In this document: piece after piece, positions 1 through 9,627 of the stretch
Position numbering within the stretch: the first letter of the stretch is position 1
Layout of the letters: each line of letters begins with the position of its first letter
Origin: Episyrphus balteatus
Lineage: Eukaryota; Arthropoda; Insecta; Diptera; Syrphidae
DNA length: 64,000 nucleotides
Reading direction: 5' to 3'
Assembly (NCBI RefSeq): GCF_945859705.1
Contig: NC_079137.1
Span: forward strand, 70,516,277 to 70,580,276
Position numbers and translations under genes: made by a program
Notes under the pieces: generated by a model
Databases searched by the model: none
What the model was told of the DNA's origin: nothing
What the model saw: only the letters and a program-made list of their open reading frames with translations

Positions 1-243
1 GTATAAGGCCTTTTTTGTAGAGCGTTCAATTTCCTACAAGAATATGCAAAGAAATTTCAATTAATTAAAAAAATGATTTTTTTTAGTAGAAGCTTGATGT
101 AAAAATGGAAAATTGCGAAGCGGAGGACCTTCCCATTAATATAAAGAGTTTGTATTTGGTGTGCATATTCTAGAGGTGTCCACCAATTAATTTTTCGGAG
201 TACCAAATCAAAAAAATTAATTTCGATTTTTTGACCCACCCAC
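1..243. mobile_element. hAT-like MITE, terminal part cut by window start
   Basis: This is an inverted-orientation copy of the left end of the element at 40741-41536. The shared landmarks are the AGCGTTCAATTTCCTAC stretch near 20-40, the AAGCGGAGGACCTTCCC stretch near 118-134, and the terminal GACCCACCC at 233-241. The two copies differ by scattered substitutions, so this is an older insertion. The other end and its target duplication lie outside the window. No coding capacity is seen. Confidence 0.75.
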
Positions 244-295
244 CATGAGCATATTTTTAGCGGTTGAGTCATTAGTTGAGTTAAGACCTTTTCAG

Positions 296-630
296 TAGTG
301 ATAGAACTATCGAATGATTTAAACTATCGATAGTAAGTAACTGAATGATTTGAACTATCGAATAGTTCATTCATTCATTCATACGAATAAAAACTATCGA
401 ATACACTATCGAATAAACTATCGAATAATCTATCGGATAAAAACTATCGAATAAAGAAAACTATTCAAATGAGAAAACTATCGAATAAAAAACTATCGAA
501 TAAAAAAACTATTCGAATGAAAATAGTAACTAAATGAATGAATGAATAAATGATTTAAAACTATCGAATGAATGAATATTTTACAACTATCGATAGTTTG
601 ATAGTTTTTATTCGATAGTTCCCATCACTA
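296..630. mobile_element. 335-bp hAT-like MITE made of ACTATCGA words
   Basis: The element starts TAGTGATAGAACTATCGAAT and ends with the near-exact reverse complement. It is flanked by a perfect 8-bp direct repeat CTTTTCAG at 288-295 and 631-638. An 8-bp target duplication with termini fitting the hAT YARNG pattern points to hAT. Almost the whole interior is built from ACTATCGAAT or its complement spaced by AAT-rich DNA. Two copies join head to head into TATCGATA (325-332 and 588-595). No open frame is present, so it must be mobilised in trans. Confidence 0.85.
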
Positions 631-638
631 CTTTTCAG

Positions 639-3522
639 GTACCTACTCAACAAAATGACAATTACATTAAAAATAAATCGATTTCCTCGAATCAGTTTGT
701 CCTTTAATTGCTTCTTATATAAGTATTATAGGAGCAAATTTTAGAAAATTTAAAATTACTTATTTATGTAAATTGAGATTTTTGAACCAAATTTGAAAAA
801 CAAAAGTTCTATTTCAAGCAACTCCTGAATACTAAGTCCCAAAAACTGCAACAATTTGTCTGCTAATTATGCCAAACAATTAGAATACTCCCCTGAGAAG
901 AAAAAATTAAGAGTCAACATAAAACAAAACTTAAAACTAAACATCAGTGCAAAGGGGTTAAAGTTCATTCAACATGGACAAAAAAAAACTAAGCAAAAAC
1001 ACTATAATCCTTGAAGCGTGTGCAATTTGTGGATTCTCTCACAATTTTTGCTTGCTTTTCTAATCGTGAGTGAATTTAATTAATAACAACTTTGTTTGTT
1101 TTATGCTGCCTGTCTAAACGACAAAATCCTAGCAAAATCTTGTCCCAAGTCGATAGTAAGGATAAAAAGAAAAAAAAAAAAATGAGAAAAAAAAGGATAT
1201 TCTAAGATTATTCGCCAAAATACTTTTGCACACATTCCAGTCCTGAGTTCCTCCAACAAACACTTCTTTCCTTTCTCATACTGTGAATGAGAGAAAAAGA
1301 GATGATCTCAAAGACAACCCAAAAGTATCTGAAGACAATTGATAACAGACAGCATCATCAGCAACAAACAAAGTGAAATGCAAGGATATAAGCAGTAAGA
1401 GAATAGTGAGAACTCCTATGGATTTGTGGTGCGCAAAAAAAGTTACAAACACACAGGAATATAGTATAGATCTATCTATCGCTATCTAACCCAGCAGCAA
1501 GCAACATCAGATCCAAGGACGTCTTCGACAACGACGATGAAGGTATCTTGAAGTTTCCTTCATTTCTTTTAATAACAATAATGCTATCGAGGACTAGGAC
1601 CATCAGGACATTCCATTCCTTCCTATCATATACCGCACTTTGTAACCCTCTCTCTCTCTCTCTGTTTTCCCTCTCTTTCTCTTGGTTATAGTTATCGTTT
1701 ATGGTTAAAAGTTCTAGAGTGGGGGGGAGAAAGGGTGCATTTTCCATTATTATTTGCTGTCTGCATGTCACGTTTCGATGAAATCCATTAAGTTCGTTAG
1801 TTTTGCGCTAGCCATAAGGACCTGCAACAGAGAAGTTGAAAGTTTTCTTTCCTCAACTCCTTCGTATTTTTTTTTTCTCTCTGTGCACTTTTTTCCCTGT
1901 AGAGATCTTTACTTTGGATTTGAGACTAGGCAATTGGCATGAGGACGAAGGACCTTCGTATAAACTTCGATTTGCACTAAAGTGGGTGTTGTCCTCGTCC
2001 TCGTCGATACCACGATGACAGAAAGAATAGGGAAAACAATCAGTGAGTTATTCGGTTTTTGGGTGGGTAGAGTAGAAACTTTTCACTTATGCTCCTTTTT
2101 GAAGGATTTTTATTATTATGTTACATTTATAGGTATGTTTGATCCTTTTCTCTCCTTCTTATGCTTTGGCCATTTACTTTAACATTTATTCGAATTTTAT
2201 TCTGATTTGGTTTTTCTTTTCTCTCCGAAGACATGATGATGGCGTTCGTTGGCCGATTTCAATATTCCAAAACCGTATTCGTCCTTCAATGAATGTGTTC
2301 GTGTTGTCCTGACTATTGAAATACTCTACTTCTTTCATCATGAATAGAATAGGGTTTGGGGTGGTTATATTAGTTCAACGAGGTTTGCTATTCATTTTAT
2401 CCAAAAATTACCTATACCTTCTGGTGTTTTTCATTTTCTATTTCAATCATGTTCGGAGAGCACAAAACGACGGTGAAACACTCTAATATGGGTAGTTAAT
2501 CTTCGAATTCGGGTCTTTCCGCACATTTAAACGTGTTAAATATTTAATACAAGACCAGTTTATTAGGTTTGATGGGATTTTCTATATATTTGAAATTTAT
2601 CTCCGACCAAAGGACTCTGGGGGAAAATTTCAAACAAGAAGTAATGGCTATAAACTTTTCGTTTGATTCATTTACAAATAGAAGGAAAATAAATGTTTGT
2701 TAGAAGTAAAAGATATATAAAGGTATATTGGTGTGGGTAACTGTGATGTATTTTTAGAAATTTTGTTAAGTTTCAATTTTTGTAAAGGGGGTGCGTTTTA
2801 GTGGAGGGTTAAACTAAATAGAGATATTTATCTATTTATAAACATGTTGCCAGTATTGATTTTTTTTTAGATTTTCACTATTTTTCTGAGTAGAATTAAT
2901 AGAGACAAGTAACCCTTAGACATATACATAGCTATAAATAAACTTACAAGTGGCTTTAAATAGCAGAGTTCTTGAGGAAGAAAACTGGTCAGTTTGGAAT
3001 ATTTAACCAAGTTCTGTTATAATAAATTCTGAAGAAAATGGATTTGTTTGACATTGTAGTTGCTCAAAAGACTTAGCTCTTTAGAAATTAGGTTCTTATT
3101 AAATATTTTCCCTTACACAGAAAATGCGAATGATGTTTCTTTTAGTCCGAGTAACCGTTTTGAAGATAATGAATTTCACAGAAAGTTCGACATACAAACG
3201 TTTTATTGATTTCTGACTTTCTCGAAAATGACTAAGCATTTTGAATTTTTTAAAGTAGGTAATATTATTTTTTTTTTTTTCAAAACCTATTATTTTATTG
3301 TCTTGAAAAATTATTTTCTATGCAAAAATTCAACATCATACTCAATTTAGAAATTAAGACCTTATAATAAAAGGTGTTTTATGTTTATGTAATTTTAAAA
3401 ACAACTTTCAATATTTTTTACACTTTTTTGAAGTTATACTTCTTATGGGAGGGTGGGTATGAAAATTTACTTTTTGACAAGAATGTCAAAGGGATTATGA
3501 CGCGATCACCCTGGGTAGCAGG
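639..3522. other. Unassigned AT-rich DNA
   Basis: I see no gene here. It holds a poly-A tract near 1165-1195, a short CT run at 1648-1663 and a poly-T near 3265-3280. The stretch 1200-2500 has more balanced composition and looks like ordinary non-repetitive insect DNA. Open frames reach only about 100 codons and are not supported by splice context or recognisable protein motifs. Confidence 0.5.
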
Positions 3523-3628
3523 GCTGTCGTTTCACCTTTAGAGTACGCAGTACTTTAGTATTTAAAAATGCAGTACGCCACAGTACGGAAAACATAAAAC
3601 ACACAACACGTTGCAAGTTACATATTTC

Positions 3629-3782
3629 ATGTGGCAAGTTGCATGTGGCAAGTTGTATGTGGCAAGTTGCATGTGGCAAGTTGCATGTGGCAAGTTGTAT
3701 GTGGCAAGTTGCGTGTGGCAAGTTGCATGTGGCAAATTGCGTGTGGCAAGTTGCATGTGGCAAGTTACATGTGGCAAGTTGC
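3629..3782. repeat. 14-bp satellite, about 11 units
   Basis: The unit is ATGTGGCAAGTTGC, repeated about 11 times with few substitutions (C/T in the last positions). Degenerate traces begin about 20 bp upstream. The array abuts the hAT-like element starting at 3783, and its last eight bases (CAAGTTGC) serve as that element's left target copy. Confidence 0.9.
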
Positions 3783-3907
3783 CAGGGTTGCAAAAAGCTA
3801 ACATTTCAGCTCAGCTCACAGCTCAGCTCAAATTTGAGCTAGGTACCATAGCTTAGCTCATTTGAGCTGAGCTGAAAGTGAGCTGAGCTGAAAGTGAGCG
3901 CCCCAAC

Positions 3908-4795
3908 TTCCAACGCCTATATCTCGGAATTTTGAAAAAAATGAAAAAAAATTTTTTGATGCCAAAAGGTAGCGGGGACTCTAACCTACATTTGGGTACA
4001 ACTTCCATCCCTGTAGGTACACGCGTTCTCAAACCAGGAGAATTTAAAGGTAAAAAAAAAGTTAAGCCCGATTCTGAAAAAATAGGCATGATGTGGCGGT
4101 TTAACATGCAAAGCGATTTTTTAAAAATCTGACAATGTGCAAAGCGTAGGCCCATGACACAAGCTATCATTTGGCATCACTCCCAAAAATTGCTCTCAAG
4201 CGGCTTAGCTTCCAGGAGCGTTCAAAGATTCGGGGATTTTTCGAAAAAAAAATTTACCCCAACTTTCAAACACGATTTTCTCGGAATTTTGAAAAAAATC
4301 GAAAAACCGGATTATACCACTTTCGGGTAGCTGAGAATATAAGCTTTCATATGGCACCACTCCCCTGTCTCTAGATCAAAGCCTTCCAACGCCTATATCT
4401 CGGAATTTTGAAAAAAATGAAAAAAAATTTTTTGATGCCAAAAGGTAGCGGGGACTCTAACCTACATTTGGGTACAACTTCCATCCCTGTAGGAACACGC
4501 GTTCTCAAACCAGGAGAACTTAAAGGTAAAAAAAAAGTTAAGCCCGATTCTGAAAAAAAAGGCATGATGTGGCGGTTTAACATGGAAGGCGATTTTTTAA
4601 AAATCTGATAATGTGCAAAGCGTAGGCCCATGACACAAGCTATCATTTGGCACCACTCCCAAAAACTGCTCTCAAGCGGTTTAGCTTCCAGGAGCGTTCA
4701 AAGATTCGGGGATTTTTCGAAAAAAAAATTTACCCCAACTTTCAAACGCGATTTTCTCGGAATTTTGAAAAAAGTCGTAAAACCGGATTGTACCT
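3908..4795. repeat. 476-bp tandem duplication inside the hAT-like element
   Basis: Unit one begins at 3908 and unit two at 4384, both with TTCCAACGCCTATATCTCGG. The second unit ends a little short, near 4795. The copies are about 95% alike by eye. Each unit also carries a shorter internal repeat around TCTCGGAATTTTGAAAAAA. A 66-codon frame on the plus strand and an overlapping longer frame on the minus strand stay open in both copies. The copies are so similar that this is not evidence of coding. Confidence 0.85.
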
Positions 4796-5228
4796 GATTT
4801 TTTTATGATTAAAAAAGAAATATTTATAGAAATATATTTACTATTAACCCTAGAAAGATAATCTACGTCTGTAAGACGTATGGCGTGTAAAGAACTGTTT
4901 TATCTAATTCAATTCAAATTTCTGGGTTTTTGTTAAATTGATTTGATTTATTATATCACTTCTTTTAAATAATCTAAGTAATGAGTTAAATCAAGGGGCA
5001 CGGTAGTGCCCAGCCAAGTTCTTTAGCAACTTTGGCACTACACCCTTATTTACAGGAAACAACTCAGGCCATTTTCGACCCCCCTCTAACTTCTACACCA
5101 AAGATGCTAGAAATTTCAAACTCACTACATTTGTTGAGCTGGTCGAAACCAAACACCTCACAAAATTTCAGCCTCCTACGATGAGTAGTTACTGAGATAT
5201 AGGGCTTCAAAAATCGCAAAAACCGTAA

Positions 5229-5281
5229 CTGACTCACTGACTCACTGACTCACTGATTCACTGACTCACTGACTCACTGAC
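5229..5281. repeat. ACTGACTC 8-bp tandem repeat
   Basis: Six to seven tandem copies of ACTGACTC, one with a T substitution. They lie immediately before the 147-bp array within the piggyBac-type element. Confidence 0.9.
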
Positions 5282-5290
5282 AGATCATCA

Positions 5291-6470
5291 AAATTATGGA
5301 GTACTTCCCGATGTCGTAGAAACTTAAAATTTTACACGGTGATAGGACTTGTGGTGTATACAAAGGAAAAAATCGAAAATTTGAGATTTTCAATTCAGGG
5401 GGCGTGGCATCCGCCCATTTCCGCTGAATTTTCACCAAATATTATAGAGCACTTCTGATAGTCGTAGAATCTTGAAACTTGGTAGAATGGTAGAGCTGGT
5501 AGTTTATACAAAGGAAAAAATTTAAAATTTGAGAATTTCAGCCAGGGGGCGTGGCAACCGCCCATTTCCGCTGAATTTTCATAAATTATTATAGAGCACT
5601 TCTGATTGTCGTAGAATCTTGAAATTTGGTAGAATAGTAGAGCTAGTAGTTTATACAAAGGAAAAAATTTAAAATTTGAGAATTTCAGCCAGGGGGCGTG
5701 GCATCCGCCCATTTCCGCTGAATTTTCACCAAATATTATAGAGCACTTCTGATAGTCGTAGAATCTTGAAACTTGGTAGAATGGTAGAGCTGGTAGTTTA
5801 TATAAAGGAAAAAATTTAAAATTTGAGAATTTCAGCCAGGGGGCGTGGCAACCGCCCATTTCCGCTGAATTTTCATAAATTATTATAGAGCACTTCTAAT
5901 TGTCGTAGAATCTTGAAATTTGGTAGAATAGTAGAGCTGGTAGTTTATACAAAGGAATAAATTTAAAATTTGAGAATTTCAGCCAGGGGGCGTGGCAACC
6001 TCCCATTTCCGCTGAATTTTCATAAATTATTATAGAGCACTTCTGATTGTCGTAGAATCTTGAAATTTGGTAGAATGGTAGAGCTGGTAGTTTATACAAA
6101 GGAAAAAATTTAAAATTTGAGAATTTCAGCCAGGGGGCGTGGCAACCGCCCATTTCCGCTGAATTTTCATAAATTATTATAGAGCACTTCTGATTGTCGT
6201 AGAATCTTGAAATTTGGTAGAATGGTAGAGCTGGTAGTTTATACAAAGGAAAAAATTTTAAATTTGAGAATTTCAGCCAGGGGGCGTGGCAACCGGCATT
6301 ACCGCTGAATTTTTATCAAATATTATAGAGCACTTCTGATTGTCGTAGAATCTTGAAATTTGGTAGAATGTTGGAGCTGGTAGTTTACACAAAGGAAAAA
6401 ATTTAAAGTTTGAGAATTTCAGCCAGGGGGCGTGGCAACCACCCATTTTCACTGAATTTTCATCAAATAT
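5291..6470. repeat. Eight-unit 147-bp satellite
   Basis: The landmark GGGGGCGTGGCA recurs at about 5399, 5546, 5693, 5840, 5987, 6134, 6281 and 6428, a constant 147-bp step. The first and last units are the most diverged; the middle ones are 90-98% alike by eye. Because 147 is divisible by three, the minus strand gives a spurious frame repeating every 49 codons (up to 154 codons at 5395-5859). Nothing suggests that this frame is translated. Confidence 0.92.
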
Positions 6471-6514
6471 AGAGATTTTATATTCTACAGCCATACCTTG
6501 CAAAAAGTAGTGAA

Positions 6515-6858
6515 ATCACAACAAAAACATTACTGTTAAAAAAAGAGCCAAGTTCTCCTATGTTGAAATTATGCTGGCACAAAAAGTACTGAGATGTAAA
6601 AGTGTACCAAGTTCTAAAGTTTGGGTTCAAATTTGTATCAATAAAATTTTGATTGTTTACTTGGCAATTTTTGAAATAACTTTAAAAATCGATAATTAAG
6701 AAAAATTGTCAAGAGAACAATCAAAATTTTATTGATACGAATTTGAACCCAAACTTTAGAACTTGGTACACTTTTACATCTCAGTACTTTTTGTGCCAGC
6801 ATAATTTCAACATAGGAGAACTTGGCTCTTTTTTTAACAGTAATGTTTTTGTTGTGAT
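6515..6858. repeat. 344-bp hairpin, 144-bp arms
   Basis: The left arm starts ATCACAACAAAAACATTACT and the right arm ends with its reverse complement. Arms of about 144 bp (6515-6658 and 6715-6858) are nearly perfect and are separated by about 56 bp. The hairpin sits at the 3' side of the 147-bp array inside the piggyBac-type element. Transcription through it would yield a long dsRNA stem. Confidence 0.88.
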
Positions 6859-7328
6859 AAATATGACAAAAAGTGTTAACATAAGACCAAAAATCTTTTT
6901 TAGAATCATACGTCTCTGAGACGTATATTATGATTATCTTTCTAGGGTTAAAAAAACCAAGAGAAAGATCACGAAAAATTATCTGTTTTATTTATAAAAA
7001 TATCCATGTGTTAAAATAATTCCATTAATAACTAGAACCAAACATCTTGAGCTATGGTGTTTTATAAAAGTTTAAAATATCTTCATATTTCATTATACTT
7101 TCCAAATAAAAATCAATGTATCCTCTCACCCATCACAGCTCAGCTCAGCTCACTTTACTTTAGCTCACCCAACAGCTCAGCTCAACCATCAGCTCAGCTG
7201 ACTTTCAGCTCAGCTCAAATGAGCTGAGCTATGGTACATAGCTCAAAAGTCAGCTAGCTCAAAATTTGAGCTGAGCTGTGAGCTGAGCTCAGCTCACTTT
7301 TGAGCTTTGTAGCAACTCTGCAAGTTCC

Positions 7329-8713
7329 ATATTGCTACTACTAGTTCTGAAGCCCACACAATTCTCATAAAATTACAATATCGCACATTTTATGCGCAAT
7401 TCATTTACTTTCGTTAAGCATATACCGTACGTTCTGAACCGCACAACATGAGTAAATTTAACAGAATAAATTGAAAACTACATGGACGCAAGGAGGATGA
7501 AAGAATTAATTTATTGTTCACTTGATAAAAATGTAAAAAAACGAAGTGTGGATTAATTAATTTAATAATAGAAATTAAAAATATCAAATGAAATTCATTT
7601 ACATATACTGAATGAGAAGTATAACTTCAGTCGCGTGTACATGTGTACACACACTCTTTTTTTAAATAAATGATAAAATTAAACTAAAGTTTATATTTAA
7701 ATATTATAAAAAGCTTTAATATACTGGGCAACTTTTATAATGAGAGGAAGTTCTTGAATCCTCTTGCATTTGATTTGTTTATTATAGGGTAAGGGTTACG
7801 CTATTTCGCTCAGTATTATATTAAAAACAAACAACAATCCCAGACTATGTCATAGCCAACAACTTGAACTATAAGTCAACAGAAACAACAATATCTACTG
7901 TCAACAACAAAAAACCGAAACTTTAGTCCCAGACTTTGAAATTCTTGGAACAGTTTCGCCCAGTAGGTACTTTAGTTTTTTAGTTTTAATTGTGTATACT
8001 TTTGTATAAGATTTTACTTTTTAATTTACACCATTAACAATTAAATCAGAGGTATAAATTCAATAATGTTCCAACAACGTAAGCCTACATAAAAAGTAGT
8101 AATTTCTCCGCTGTTAATGTTGTGTTAAGACTCTGTAAGGTGAAGACCGCTCGATGATCGATTATTCTCTAATCGCTTGTCTTGGCGGTACCTGTTAAAT
8201 ACCCGTTTTCTTTATTTTTGACTAACTCGTAGATGATTTAACGAATTTATACAAAAGCGTTTTTTAGCAACCGTATAATCGAAAATAAGTAAACACATTT
8301 TTGGATTGAAAAAAAAAAAAAAAAATCCAAAACTTGTTTTTAAGAACATAGTTTCTCAAAAATTCACTAATTTTTTTTAGGAATGTTTCAGAAACTTTTT
8401 TAAATAAAAATATTTTTTTTTCTAAACGGTTCTAATGATTTGGAAAACAATTTTTTTAAATTCTTTCTTTTTTTTGCAGTATAAGAAGCGAATTTTCTTT
8501 ATTTTTATATAAAATGTAAAACATATTAAATGTGTTTTTTTTTTACGAATATCTTAGGGTAATCAAGTAACCAAGCAAGGCACAACCAACTCATGCATTT
8601 CTTTAAGTTAACAAATGCATTACATCTCCGTCTCATCAATAAACGGAAACAGTAAACAAAATGGCACGTATACACCACAGTGACCCTCAACGTTATTAAT
8701 TGATTTAACATAA
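7329..8713. other. Unassigned AT-rich DNA
   Basis: No gene or complete element is seen. There is a short alternating GTGTACATGTGTACAC patch near 7637 and poly-A at 8308-8325. A CCACAGTGACCCT string near 8679 recurs near 39290 and may be a solo end of a Transib-like element. Confidence 0.4.
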
Positions 8714-9627
8714 TTAGACCAGGGTCGATAATTTTTGAAACCAAAAAAAATCATAGTAGAATGAAACCCAAACATGTTCTCGTAAAATTCAAAAAAATGA
8801 AAAAAGCTTGAATTCGAAAAAAAAATTTTATCATTGTTTACAATTTTGGCCTATTTATTCAAATTTACACTTTAATTACTCAAAAAACATAAGATTTATC
8901 AATGTTACATGAAATCTTACGTTTTTTTAGTAATTAAAGTGTAAATTTGAATAAATAGGCCAAAATTGTAAACAATGATAAAATTTTTTTTTTCGAATTC
9001 AAGCTTTTTTCATTTTTTGAATTTTACGAGAACATGTTCTATAGTATACTAATGTAAATTTTTTTGTACACCATCAAATAGACATTTTAACGAACGAAAT
9101 ACCCACCGACTTTTTGAAAAAAGCTGATATTTTGACACGTGAATTTTCGATTGAAAATTAGGGTGTTTTTTTGGTATTAAGTCAAAATAAGGTGAACAAA
9201 TTAATATTTTAAATCAAACAAATTACAGTGTATTTATGACATAGTAAGGTAAGTTTTCACCAAATTTCGTAGAAGAATTTTTGTTTTTGAAAAAGATAAA
9301 AATAAAAAAAAAAAACTGGTTTTTTTGAATTTTTCACATAAATTTTGAGGTTATGTGAAAAAATTGTTGACACAAAAGCTGTAGATCTTTTTATTACCTA
9401 CAACTTTGCCATACAACTTTTTTCTATAGGATTTGTAGTTTTGCCGGAAATATAGAACTAATTTTTACCATTAAAAACTCAACCCACCCTCTTCCCGAAC
9501 TTGGTTCGCCCGTAATTTATTTTTCCTTTCATTTTTATCATATTCACCTCCTTTTCCAATGGGTTTCATCCTACTATGATTTTTTTTGTACTTTTTAATG
9601 TTTTTGAAGGCATCGGCACTGGTCTAA
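8714..9627. mobile_element. 914-bp foldback MITE
   Basis: The left end TTAGACCAGGGTCGAT pairs with the right end, whose reverse complement reads TTAGACCAGTGCCGATG. A second matched block (AATCATAGTAGAATGAAACC at the left, near 8750) recurs inverted near 9568-9592, so the terminal inverted repeat spans about 60 bp. I could not find a clear target duplication. A perfect hairpin occupies 8771-9038. No open frame of note is present. The superfamily is undetermined. Confidence 0.65.
8771..9038. repeat. Perfect hairpin, 127-bp arms, 14-nt loop
   Basis: The arms 8771-8897 and 8912-9038 are complementary with at most one or two mismatches and small run-length differences. The loop is ATCAATGTTACATG. 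The arm ends are themselves palindromic (AACATGTT). The near-absence of divergence implies a young inversion duplication or ongoing arm correction. Confidence 0.9.

Larger units (their letters stand above)
4848..6947. mobile_element. piggyBac-type non-autonomous element, 2.1 kb
   Basis: Both termini carry the exact 13-bp inverted repeat CCCTAGAAAGATA. The element is bounded by TTAA at 4844-4847 and 6948-6951, the diagnostic piggyBac target. The terminal sequence matches the canonical lepidopteran piggyBac repeat as I know it. Just inside each end is a 17-bp dyad, TACGTCT-N3-AGACGTA (4864-4880 and 6909-6925), a likely subterminal transposase site. There is no transposase gene. The body is a short ACTGACTC array, eight 147-bp repeats and a long hairpin. 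It is inserted in the AGCTCA-ended element. Confidence 0.9.
3783..7320. mobile_element. 3.5 kb hAT-like composite element with AGCTCA-rich ends
   Basis: The left end starts CAGGGTTGCAAAAAGCT. The right end is the reverse complement of CAGAGTTGCTACAAAGCT. Flanking 8-mers are CAAGTTGC (3775-3782) and CAAGTTCC (7321-7328), 7 of 8 identical, as expected for an old hAT target duplication. The outer 110-190 bp of both ends consist of iterated AGCTCAGCTC, itself palindromic. Inside are a 476-bp tandem duplication (3908-4795) and a 2.1 kb piggyBac-type insertion (4848-6947). Without the insertion the element is about 1.4 kb. No transposase frame is visible. Confidence 0.75.

Noticed and set aside
3853..4646. 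Paired plus- and minus-strand frames in both 476-bp units
   Set aside because: The units are about 95% identical, so retention is uninformative. The frames are short and no motif is seen.
5395..6503. Minus-strand frames of up to 154 codons with a 49-residue repeat
   Set aside because: They follow from a 147-bp satellite whose period is divisible by three. There is no start context, no domain and no homologous single-copy gene visible.
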